Positions 15,448-23,660 of a stretch of DNA of 33,141 nucleotides are shown here, in pieces. The position numbers were made by a program, and so were the translations under genes. A model generated the notes under the pieces. That model was not told the DNA's origin, ran no database searches, and saw only the letters and a list, made by a program, of their open reading frames with translations. The DNA lies in NCBI GenBank assembly GCA_035934405.1, contig DASYXW010000017.1, positions 1 to 33,141 of the forward strand. The letters run 5' to 3'. How positions within the stretch are numbered: position 1 is the stretch's first letter; the number at the start of each line of letters is the position of its first letter. This DNA comes from DASYXW01 sp035934405. Its GTDB lineage: Bacteria > Acidobacteriota > Terriglobia > UBA7540.

Positions 15448-17463
15448 TTAGTTGCCGAGCAGCTTCAACAGCCCGGCTTCGTCAATCGTCTTGACCCCTA
15501 GCGACCGCGCCTTTTTGAGCTTCGAACCGGGCTCCGCGCCCGCGAGCACGTAATCAGTCTTGCTGCTGACGGAACCCGTGACCCGCCCGCCCGCCTCTTC
15601 AATCATCCGCGTGGCTTCTTCGCGCGAATACGTGGGCAGAGCGCCGGTGAGCACGAACTGCTTACCGGCGAGCGGCTGGCCGCCACGCGGGGTGGACTTC
15701 CTCCGCTCGAATTGCAGGCCGGCCTTGCGGAGCTTCTCCACCAGGTCACGATTGCGCTTCTCGCCGAAGAATTCGCGGATGCCTTCCGCCGTCTTGGGGC
15801 CGATCTCGTGTACGTCTTCCAGTTCGTCTTGCGTCGCCGTGGCCAGCTTATCCATCGACCCAAAGTGGTCCGCGAGCAACTGTGCCGTCCGCTCGCCGAC
15901 AAACGGAATGCCGATGGCGTAGATCACGCGCTCCAGCTCCGTCTTTTTGCTCTTCTCAATTTCCCCCATGAGATTGGCGGCGGATTTCTCCGCCATGCGC
16001 TCGAGGCCTGCGAGCTGCTCTGGAGTGAGGCCGTAAAGGTCGGCCAGGTCTTCCACGAGATCCTTGTCCACCAGTTGGTCCACGAGCGCCTCCCCCAGCC
16101 CGTCAATGTTCATGGCGCGCCGGCCGGCAAAGTGCAGCAGCGACTCCTTCAGGCGCGCCGGGCAGGACACGTTGACGCAACGATAAGCCACTTCCCCCTC
16201 GGCGCGAACCACATCCCGTCCGCACACCGGGCACTTCTTCGGCATGTGGAACTCGAGGCCGTCCTTTGCCTGCTTCACAACCTTGACTACCTGCGGGATC
16301 ACCTCGCCGGCGCGCTGCAGCAGCACGGTGTCGCCGACCTTCACGCCCAGCCGCTCGATCTCATCCATATTATGGAGCGTGGCGTGGCTCACGGTGACGC
16401 CGCCGAGGTCCACCGGCTCAAGGTCCGCCACCGGCGTCAGCGTCCCGGTGCGCCCCACCTGGGCGCGAATATCCTTCACCACCGTGGTCGCCTGCCGCGC
16501 GGGATACTTGTAGGCGACCGCCCAGCGCGGCGATTTCGCCGTCGCGCCCAGCACGCGCCACAGGCGCGAGTCATTGACCTTGATGACGATGCCGTCGATT
16601 TCGTAATCCAGCTTGTCGCGCTTCGATTCCCATTCGTTGATAAAGTCGAGTACGTTGCCGAACGTCTGGCAGAGCCGCCGGTGCGGGTTCACCTTGAAAC
16701 CCATCTGGGCGAGCGTGTCGAGCGTCTCCGAGTGCCTCGGGAGCGGCTCATCGCCCTCGACGAACAGGTAGTAGGCAAACATTTCCAGCCGCCGTTCGGC
16801 GACGATCTTCGGATCGAGCTGCCGCATCGTGCCGGCGGCGGAATTGCGCGGATTGGCGAACTTCGGCTCGCCCGCCGCCTCGCGCTGCGCGTTGAGCTTT
16901 TCGAATGCCGGGCGCGGCATCAGGATCTCGCCGCGTACCTCTAACCTCTCCGGTTTACCGATGATCGCGAGCTTCTTGGGCTCGATCCGCAGCGGCACGG
17001 AGCGGATGGTGCGCACGTTCGCCGTCACATCCTCACCGGTCACGCCGTCGCCTCGTGTCACGCCATGCGCGAGAACGCAGCCCTCGTAAGCGAGCGACAT
17101 GGAAAGTCCGTCGAGCTTCAGTTCCGCTACGTATTCCACGCTGTCGCGCCCCGCGAGCTCGCCTATGCGGCGGTCGAAATCCCGCAGTTCGTCGATCGAA
17201 TAAGTGTTGTCGAGACTCATCATCGGGGTCGCATGGCGCACCTTGGGAAAGGATCCGGCGGCGAGACCCCCAACGCGCTGCGTGGGCGAATCCGGCGTCA
17301 CCAGCTCGGGATGCTCGCGCTCGAAATCCTGCAACCGGCGCGTGAGCTGGTCGAATTCGTGATCGGAGATCTCTGGATCATCGAGGATGTAGTAGCGGTG
17401 CTCGTGGTATTGCACCTCGTCGCGCAGCTTCTTGATTTCCTTCTCGGCACGCGTGGCAGCCAT
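15448..17463 (-). CDS. ligA: NAD-dependent DNA ligase
   Basis: A 671-residue enzyme, the normal LigA length. It seals nicks in replication and repair using NAD+. Domains in order: Ia (about 1-65; EHRYYILDDPEISDHEFDQL), adenylation with catalytic Lys116 in AELKLDG, then OB fold, then a Cys4 zinc finger (CPVCGRD...YRCVNVSCPAR), then a helix-hairpin-helix array (IDGLGEALVDQL, VHEIGPKTAEGI), then a C-terminal BRCT domain (GKQFVLTGALPTYSREEAT...SSKTDYVLAGAEPGSKLKKA). All expected parts are present. The ATG follows GGAG, and a TATAAT box lies about 30 bases upstream. It appears to be a monocistronic housekeeping gene. Confidence 0.97.
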   Translation of the reverse strand: MAATRAEKEIKKLRDEVQYHEHRYYILDDPEISDHEFDQLTRRLQDFEREHPELVTPDSPTQRVGGLAAGSFPKVRHATPMMSLDNTYSIDELRDFDRRIGELAGRDSVEYVAELKLDGLSMSLAYEGCVLAHGVTRGDGVTGEDVTANVRTIRSVPLRIEPKKLAIIGKPERLEVRGEILMPRPAFEKLNAQREAAGEPKFANPRNSAAGTMRQLDPKIVAERRLEMFAYYLFVEGDEPLPRHSETLDTLAQMGFKVNPHRRLCQTFGNVLDFINEWESKRDKLDYEIDGIVIKVNDSRLWRVLGATAKSPRWAVAYKYPARQATTVVKDIRAQVGRTGTLTPVADLEPVDLGGVTVSHATLHNMDEIERLGVKVGDTVLLQRAGEVIPQVVKVVKQAKDGLEFHMPKKCPVCGRDVVRAEGEVAYRCVNVSCPARLKESLLHFAGRRAMNIDGLGEALVDQLVDKDLVEDLADLYGLTPEQLAGLERMAEKSAANLMGEIEKSKKTELERVIYAIGIPFVGERTAQLLADHFGSMDKLATATQDELEDVHEIGPKTAEGIREFFGEKRNRDLVEKLRKAGLQFERRKSTPRGGQPLAGKQFVLTGALPTYSREEATRMIEEAGGRVTGSVSSKTDYVLAGAEPGSKLKKARSLGVKTIDEAGLLKLLGN

Positions 17464-17795
17464 AGGTCTCCGTCAGCGAAAGGGGTCTCGAGAATTATAG
17501 CTTCGTCGGCGCCTCGATCGCGAGCGCCTCATACCCGATCGACGGCGTGGTTGTCGTCCGCACGACCGGCTGTCTGGCGCAGATCGGCCCTGAGCAGGCC
17601 CGCCAATTTCGCTGGGAGCAAAAGGGTCGGGGCCGTTGACCGCCGATTGATTCGATTCCTCATGCTTCTGTCTTTCGATGGGCAGCGGCGAGATTCAGGA
17701 GGCAATCTGGAATCTGGAATCTTGCGGGCGTCGAAAAGCGACACCGGCTCACTTCAGTTTCTGCTACAGTCAGCGAGGGTCTCTGGTGTGAAGCT
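17464..17795. other. Intergenic region between ligA and tRNA-Leu
   Basis: No convincing gene in 332 bases; the short frames here lack starts and family resemblance. It contains a TATAAT box on the minus strand (17499-17494) that suits ligA, without a good -35. Nothing else was noticed apart from general GC richness. Confidence 0.6.
17494..17499 (-). promoter_or_regulatory. Putative -10 box of ligA
   Basis: A perfect TATAAT on the minus strand, about 30 bases upstream of the ligA ATG. The segment 17 bases further upstream does not resemble TTGACA, so the promoter is only half supported. Confidence 0.35.
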
Positions 17796-17884
17796 GCGGG
17801 GGTGGCGGAACTGGTAGACGCAAGGGACTTAAAATCCCTTGTCCCGGAAGGGACGTGTGGGTTCGATTCCCACCCTCCGCACCA
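17796..17884 (+). tRNA. tRNA-Leu (anticodon TAA)
   Basis: It starts GCGGGGG and ends CCTCCGC-ACCA, so CCA is encoded. The D arm carries TGGTAGACGC. The anticodon arm is AGGGA-CTTAAAA-TCCCT with anticodon TAA (reads UUA). A long variable arm (TGTCCCGGAAGGGACG) marks it as a class II tRNA, and the T arm GTGGGTTCGATTCCCAC is canonical. The length is 89 bases. Confidence 0.96.
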
Positions 17885-18031
17885 GATGTTGTAAGTCCCT
17901 GCTTGCAGTCTCTGGAACTCATCCCAAACCTTGCGTTCAGTTCGTCTCCCTGCCGGGAGATCTTTGCGCCGGCTTGATGCCAAAAAGGTTAAGCGATACA
18001 GATTGTGCATAATGCATCGATTAAATAAAGC

Positions 18032-18060
18032 TTGACGTACGTAACTCGGAATAATATCTT
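18032..18060 (+). promoter_or_regulatory. Sigma70 promoter for the HEAT-GT2-TPR operon
   Basis: TTGACG (18032-18037), a 17-base spacer and TATCTT (18055-18060). It sits in an AT-richer segment after tRNA-Leu. It would give a leader of about 80 bases before the ATG at 18146. Confidence 0.5.
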
Positions 18061-18145
18061 CCTTCATCCGGCTTCATCCGGCAAGCCCGCGGCAGAGAAC
18101 AGACGTTCGAAAACGCCGGTCCTACCGAGGGGCGGCGGTTCCGTC

Positions 18146-19621
18146 ATGCATCTGCAGGCCACGCCCATCAGCGCCGTTCTCCTTGTCATCGCTGTCGTCA
18201 TTGCGCTGGCGACGGCCGCTCTGATCGCTTTCGCCTTCAGCCGCCGCCGCCGCCGGGAGAAGCACTTTCGGGACCTGGACGAATTGCACCGGCAGTGCAC
18301 ACCGATCGTCCACAACATCCTGGCGGGCTCGATCGACTATGCCGCCGGGATCGAGGCGCTCCGCAGGCTCTGCCCGTCCGGAAGCTCGCCGGCGCTGGAG
18401 CAGACCCTGCTGTTCCGAAACCTGCCCGACGCCCAGGTCCCGCTGCGGCGGCGGCTGTGTGAAGACCTCGGCTGGGTCGAGCGCTGGCAGCAGCGGCTCG
18501 TGGGACAGCCGTCTCACCCGGAGTCTCGAAGCGCCTCGACGAAATCGGGAAACCTGCTGGAGCGGCTAACGCCGCTCAGGTTTGTCGGCCGGGCCGAGAG
18601 CGCGCAGAATCTGGGACTCGTGCGTCACACGCCGAGCTGGCGCGTCCTCGTCAACGCCCTGGACGACCCGTCCCTCGACGTCAGGGCCTCTGCAGCGACG
18701 GCGCTCAGCCTCATTCAGGCGCCCGAGAGTGTTCCAGCGCTGGTGGAGCGGCTTCAGGCCGTTGCCTTGTCCCCGTCTCCCGCGCTTTCGGTGCGTCAGA
18801 TCAAAGCCGTGCTGGTGAGGTTTCCCGTGGAGAGGAGTCTCGACCTTCTCCCTTCCCTTCGCCATTCTCACCCCCGAGTTCGGTACCTCGCAACCGACAT
18901 CATCCGCGGCATGGTGGAACGCGAGGCCGCTGCCGACTCGGGCTTTACTCTTGCGCCGGAGTGTTTTGCTTTAGAGTTGGCGGAGGTTTTTCTGAGCCAG
19001 CTCGTTGCCGACACCAATCCGGATGTGCGGGCTCGCGCCGCGGCAGTCGTCGCCCGGCTTTCTGACGCCCGAGCGGAGCCGGCTTTGCGATGCTTGCTCG
19101 ATGATCCGGAGTGGTTCGTCCGACTTCACGCGGTGCGCTCCCTCGGCGACGCGCCACGTCCCGGCCTGCTGGATTCAGTGACGCAGACGCTGACCGACTC
19201 GAACTGGAGAGTCCGCGAGGCCTCGTCACGAACTCTGCTGCAGTGGGGCGGACCGGGAATCCGTCGACTCCTGGAACATTTTCTGGTGACCGACGACGCT
19301 TACAGCCGTGAGCAAATCGCGGAACTGCTGGAGCGCGCCGGCCTGATTTCCCCACTTCTCCGGCAGCGCGGCGAAGGGGACGACGAACGCGGGTCCGGCG
19401 CGATGGAAGCCCTCATCGAGCAGGGCACGGTGGGCACACTGCTGACCACGATCGAAGCGCTGGACGGCGAACGGCAAAGAACCCTGCTGGAGCGGCTGGC
19501 GGAAGGAAATGGATCGCGGACTCAGGTCCTGGCTCAGGCGCTGGCAGCAAGAATCGAGCAGCGCGCCCCGGCGCTACTTGCCGGCCTTTCGGGTCGCACC
19601 GGGAACGTGCAGAAGCCATGA
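18146..19621 (+). CDS. Inner-membrane HEAT-repeat protein
   Basis: A 491-residue protein. I prefer the ATG at 18146 because a membrane segment follows directly (about residues 8-29: ISAVLLVIAVVIALATAALI) and then a basic stop-transfer run (SRRRRREKHF); the frame remains open further upstream into the promoter. Most of the rest is HEAT/PBS-type helical repeats, for example ALDDPSLDVRASAATALSLI, DTNPDVRARAAAVVARL, LDDPEWFVRLHAVRSLGD and LTDSNWRVREASSRTLLQ. These would face the cytoplasm. Its stop overlaps the GT2 start by 4 bases (ATGA), so the two are translationally coupled. A scaffold or regulatory role for the synthase is inference. Confidence 0.8.
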   Translation: MHLQATPISAVLLVIAVVIALATAALIAFAFSRRRRREKHFRDLDELHRQCTPIVHNILAGSIDYAAGIEALRRLCPSGSSPALEQTLLFRNLPDAQVPLRRRLCEDLGWVERWQQRLVGQPSHPESRSASTKSGNLLERLTPLRFVGRAESAQNLGLVRHTPSWRVLVNALDDPSLDVRASAATALSLIQAPESVPALVERLQAVALSPSPALSVRQIKAVLVRFPVERSLDLLPSLRHSHPRVRYLATDIIRGMVEREAAADSGFTLAPECFALELAEVFLSQLVADTNPDVRARAAAVVARLSDARAEPALRCLLDDPEWFVRLHAVRSLGDAPRPGLLDSVTQTLTDSNWRVREASSRTLLQWGGPGIRRLLEHFLVTDDAYSREQIAELLERAGLISPLLRQRGEGDDERGSGAMEALIEQGTVGTLLTTIEALDGERQRTLLERLAEGNGSRTQVLAQALAARIEQRAPALLAGLSGRTGNVQKP

Positions 19622-21051
19622 CACCATGGAAGCCCCTCATCTCCGACGCGCTCACCGTCTTCAACTTTTTGCTGGCTTCTTATTTTGTGGTAGGCAACGG
19701 CGTTTACACGCTGCTGATGCTCATGTCGCTCGTCTCAGTGTGGCTGCACAACAGGAGGCTGGCTTACGAAGGGCTGGAGGAGATGAAAGCCTCCACCGTC
19801 ACGCCGCCGGTGACGCTCATCATGCCCGCCCACGACGAGCAGAACGTCATTGTGGAATCCGTGCGCTCGGCGCTGCGGACCGACTATCCTGGGTTGCAGG
19901 TATTCGTGGTAGATGACGGCTCCAATGACCAGACCCTCGAGCGGCTGATCGCGGCTTTCAATCTGGTGACAGTAGACCTGATTTACCGTCCGCGGACGCC
20001 CACCCGCGGCGTCCGGGCCTTTTATCAGAACCCCGCTTCGCCCAACCTGCTCGTCATCAGCAAAGCGAACGGGGGCAAGCCGGACGCCTTGAATGCCGGG
20101 CTTAACGTTTGCCGCACGCCGTATTTCTGCTCCCTCGACGCGGACTGCTTGCTCGAGCCTGACGCTTTGCTGCGCCTGATGCGCCCCATCCTCCGATCTC
20201 CCAGCAACACCGTGGCGAGCGGCGGCGTGGTGCGCATCCTCAACGGCTGCGAAGTGAAAGACGACCGCGTGGTTCAGGTCCGGTTACCTCGCTCGAGCCT
20301 TGAGCGCTTTCAGGTAGTGGAATATCTACGGAGCTTTTTGTTCGGCCGTACGGGTTGGGATCTGCTGGGCGGAACTCTGATCGTCTCCGGGGCCTTCGCG
20401 TTGTTTCACCGCGAGACGGTGCTCGAGGCCGGCGGATTCTCGACCGATACCGTGACCGAGGACATGGAACTGGTCGTCCGTCTTCATCGCTGGGCGGCCG
20501 GTCACGGGCGGAAAATCGCCATGTCATTCACTTCCGATCCCGTGTGCTGGAGCCAGTGTCCGTCCACGCTCAAGATGCTGGCGCGCCAGCGCCGGCGTTG
20601 GCAACTAGGGCTCTGCCAGACACTCTGGAAGAATCGCTTCATGCTGCTCAATGAGAGGTATGGCGCCATCGGCCTCCTGAGCTTTCCGTTCCATGTGTAC
20701 GTGGAGGGTCTGGGCGCCGTCGTCGAGCTTCTCGGCTATTGCGTCATCGTGCTCGCGATTCTTTTCCGGGTCGCCCTGCCCAATCTATTGATACCGTTCG
20801 TCGTGGTGGGCCTGGCATGGGCCACTTTTCTTTCCGTGGGCGCCGTCGTCCTGGAGGAGTTGACGCACCGGCGGTATCCGAGACTTCGAGACCTCGAAAC
20901 CCTTCTGTGGTACGCGCTGCTCGAGAACTTTGGCTACCGTCAGTTGATCCTGTGGTATCGCTTTCAGGGCGTGGCGCGATTCCTGGCCGGAATCCGTAAA
21001 TGGGAGAAAGTGATCCACCACGGCGCCGCCGAACAAGCGATGGAAAACTGA
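19618..21051 (+). CDS. Processive-type family 2 glycosyltransferase
   Basis: A 477-residue membrane enzyme. Two N-terminal membrane helices (about 8-45) precede a GT-A catalytic domain with VVDDGSND (D99/D100), SLDADC (D174/D176, sugar-nucleotide and metal binding), TEDMEL (E281/D282) and QRRRW (324-328). The last two signatures are typical of processive synthases such as cellulose, hyaluronan and PNAG (PgaC/IcaA) synthases. Three or more C-terminal helices (about 345-425) would form the translocation channel. There is no PilZ domain, and no PgaB- or PgaD-like gene is adjacent. With the HEAT protein before it and the TPR/barrel protein 15 bases after it, it probably makes an exported polysaccharide of unknown sugar. 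Confidence 0.88.
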   Translation: MTPWKPLISDALTVFNFLLASYFVVGNGVYTLLMLMSLVSVWLHNRRLAYEGLEEMKASTVTPPVTLIMPAHDEQNVIVESVRSALRTDYPGLQVFVVDDGSNDQTLERLIAAFNLVTVDLIYRPRTPTRGVRAFYQNPASPNLLVISKANGGKPDALNAGLNVCRTPYFCSLDADCLLEPDALLRLMRPILRSPSNTVASGGVVRILNGCEVKDDRVVQVRLPRSSLERFQVVEYLRSFLFGRTGWDLLGGTLIVSGAFALFHRETVLEAGGFSTDTVTEDMELVVRLHRWAAGHGRKIAMSFTSDPVCWSQCPSTLKMLARQRRRWQLGLCQTLWKNRFMLLNERYGAIGLLSFPFHVYVEGLGAVVELLGYCVIVLAILFRVALPNLLIPFVVVGLAWATFLSVGAVVLEELTHRRYPRLRDLETLLWYALLENFGYRQLILWYRFQGVARFLAGIRKWEKVIHHGAAEQAMEN

Positions 21052-21066
21052 AGCGGGAGCTGTTGC

Positions 21067-23613
21067 ATGCGGTTGGGGTATCTAAGACAAACACACCGGA
21101 GGCTCCCGGCGCGGGCCCTTTCCTTCTCGATCGTGGGCTGCGCGCTGATCGGAGGGCTCCCGGGTTGCCTGTCTGCTCCTGTCCCGCCCGTTCCGGCGGC
21201 CGTCTCCGCCGCGCAGTGTCCTAAAAGTATCCACCACGCCCGTCAGGCGCTCACGGCTTCACCGAACGACCCCACCCTGGCGCTCGATTTGGCGCGGTCT
21301 CTGGCGCGCTGCGCACAGTACCCGGAGGCTCTCGCGCGCTATCGTGACATCCTCAAAAGCCAGCCGAACAATACTGCGGTACGGATCGAACTGGGCAACA
21401 CATTCCGGCGCGCCGGCCGCAGTGGCGAAGCCTGTCCGGTCTTTCGGCAAGCCCTGGCGCTGGCTCCCGGCAACCTCGGGGCACTCGTTGGGCTCGCCGG
21501 AGCGCTCGCGGCCACGGGCAACTACTCTGAGGCCTTGATGCGTTACGACCAGGCGCTTATGGTTTCGCGTGACGACTACGGCGCGATGCAGGGCAAGGCT
21601 TTTGTGCTCTACTGGACCCATCAGTTCGCGGCGGCGCGAGGCCTCTTCGAAAGGCTTCACGAAACGAACCCGCAGGACGCCGAAAACGCGGCTCCCCTCG
21701 CTGCGATCGCGCGCGCCGAGGAACAAACTCAGCCTGCCGCCCGTCCTGAAGAGGCATCGCCGCGACAGGATGCGCTCGCTTATTACCAGGAGCGCCTGGC
21801 GAACGATCCCCACGACCGGCAGGCGCTCTTCGGAATGGCGCGCATCGAGACGGAGATGAAGGACTTCCCCGCCGCGATCGGCATTTACCGAAAGCTTCTC
21901 GCTGGCGATCCTCAAAATCGCGATGCGGCGCTGCGATTGGCACTCGCCCTCAGTTGGAACGGCGAGTATCCGGAATCGATCGAAATCTGTCGCCAACTCC
22001 TGAAACAAAGCCCAACCGATAACGATGTGCTCGATGGACTCGCTCACGCCTACGTTTGGTCCGGCCAACCTCGTCCGGCGCTTCAGATTTACGAGCGGCT
22101 GCTGGCCCAGAATCCTTCGAGCGCAGAGATCGACCTCGCCATGGCCCGTCTCGAACTCAGACTGAAAGATTTCGCCGCCGCCCGGCTGTCACTCGCTACG
22201 CTGCTTTCCGTTCATCCAAACAACCGCGAGGCTCGCCTCGAGCTTGCCCAATTGGAACTCCAACGGCGCCGCTGGGGCGCGGCGCGCAAGCAGTTTGAAG
22301 CCGTTTTGAAAAGCGAGCCGCGCCGCCCGGAGGCGCTCTTCGGCGGTGCTCGAGCCGCCTATTATCAAGGACGGCTCGGAAAGGCCTACGCTTGGGCGTC
22401 TGAGATGGTGCGCGGGCAGCCTGACGACTTTGACGCCGTCGTGCTCCTGGCGAACATTGACCGCGCCCGCGGCAACCGGCGCGGGGCGCGCGAACTACTT
22501 GCGCGCGCCGACCAAATCAGCCCGGGTAATCCCGAAGTGGTGTCCGGGAGAGAGGCGCTCGAAGAGGAGACTCCCTTCACACTGCAAACCGTTGCTTCCT
22601 ATGCCCGCGAGATCGGCCGCGCCGCCCCAGGAAGCAGTCAGGCTGCGCTTCTGGACGAGGACTTGCGCACCTTCGCCTATGGCTCGACGTTCAGTTTTCC
22701 GGGTATCCCTCGTTCGGAGTCTTACCTTTCCTTGAATTACCTTCCGTCGAACAGTCCATCCGGCGCGAATCAAGGAACCGTGGGCCCGGCCGAGTTTCTG
22801 TACCGCCAGGCGACGCATCCAATTCCACAGCTCACCCTGCGCGCCGGCGTCGGCCTGGTGCGATTCGGACCGGGCACGCCCATAGCTCTGCCGTCGTCCT
22901 CCGGGCCTCAGCCCGGCGCCCGTTTCACTCCGATCGGTCTTGTTGGAGGCAGCGTGGCTCTCAATCCAGATATCAGCTTCGATCTTACCTGGAGCCGCGA
23001 CGCCATTCTGTATACTCCGCTCGCCGCGCGCCTCGGCGTAACCAGTAACCGGACCGAGGCCGGACTCGACATTCGCGTTGATCCCCGCACAAACCTGCAC
23101 TTGACCTACTTCGGCGAGCGCGACTCCTCCGAGAGCTATTTGCAGTTGAGTTCCGTTGTGAGCCTGGTCACCCACATGAACGTCATCGTCAACGCCCGGC
23201 GTATGACGCAAGGCACCGGCGGATCGCTCGTCTTCAATCATCACTTCAAGCGCGCCAGCAGATTCTCTCTCGACGGCGGCTACTCAGCGCTGGCTTTTGG
23301 GTACGATGCCCCGCGCCGGGGAGTCTTTCTGGGTTTCTTTGCGCCGAGCTTCTATCAGCGGCATCTCCTGACCACCCGCGTGTATGGCAAGCTGCGTGGG
23401 CCGCTTGGCTACGACTTCTCGGGGGGCTTCGGTCTGCAGCAGGTTGACCAGCGCCAGGCCCTCACTCGCGCCCTCATCCTGAGCCCGGCTTTCACTCTGC
23501 TGGCCACCCCCAAGGTTGCGCTCACGCTAGGATACACGTACTACAACACCGCTCAGACGCTGGGCGTCGTGAGCGGTAACGGAATACGCCTGACGACCGA
23601 CTGGAGATTTTGA
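21067..23613 (+). CDS. TPR protein with C-terminal outer membrane beta-barrel (PgaA/BcsC/YaiO-like)
   Basis: An 848-residue exported protein. The N-terminus has a hydrophobic signal, and a cysteine (GGLPGC) could be a lipobox, though the proline before it is atypical. Residues about 50-510 are tandem TPR repeats (ALARYRDILKSQPNNTAVRIELGNTF, AIGIYRKLLAGDPQNRDAALRLALAL, ALQIYERLLAQNPSSAEIDLAMARL). From about 515 to the end the sequence is beta-rich, alternating strands ending in GNGIRLTTDWRF with a terminal Phe, typical of an outer membrane barrel. This order matches polysaccharide export porins such as PgaA and BcsC. It is the last gene of the operon and converges on the phosphoesterase gene. 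Confidence 0.82.
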   Translation: MRLGYLRQTHRRLPARALSFSIVGCALIGGLPGCLSAPVPPVPAAVSAAQCPKSIHHARQALTASPNDPTLALDLARSLARCAQYPEALARYRDILKSQPNNTAVRIELGNTFRRAGRSGEACPVFRQALALAPGNLGALVGLAGALAATGNYSEALMRYDQALMVSRDDYGAMQGKAFVLYWTHQFAAARGLFERLHETNPQDAENAAPLAAIARAEEQTQPAARPEEASPRQDALAYYQERLANDPHDRQALFGMARIETEMKDFPAAIGIYRKLLAGDPQNRDAALRLALALSWNGEYPESIEICRQLLKQSPTDNDVLDGLAHAYVWSGQPRPALQIYERLLAQNPSSAEIDLAMARLELRLKDFAAARLSLATLLSVHPNNREARLELAQLELQRRRWGAARKQFEAVLKSEPRRPEALFGGARAAYYQGRLGKAYAWASEMVRGQPDDFDAVVLLANIDRARGNRRGARELLARADQISPGNPEVVSGREALEEETPFTLQTVASYAREIGRAAPGSSQAALLDEDLRTFAYGSTFSFPGIPRSESYLSLNYLPSNSPSGANQGTVGPAEFLYRQATHPIPQLTLRAGVGLVRFGPGTPIALPSSSGPQPGARFTPIGLVGGSVALNPDISFDLTWSRDAILYTPLAARLGVTSNRTEAGLDIRVDPRTNLHLTYFGERDSSESYLQLSSVVSLVTHMNVIVNARRMTQGTGGSLVFNHHFKRASRFSLDGGYSALAFGYDAPRRGVFLGFFAPSFYQRHLLTTRVYGKLRGPLGYDFSGGFGLQQVDQRQALTRALILSPAFTLLATPKVALTLGYTYYNTAQTLGVVSGNGIRLTTDWRF

Positions 23614-23660
23614 GGCGGCGCACAACGCGAACCGTTGCGGCGAGAAAGCCTGAGCCGCGT

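Noticed and set aside
15712..16944. A 410-codon plus-strand frame
   Set aside because: It is antisense to ligA, which is certain from its domains.
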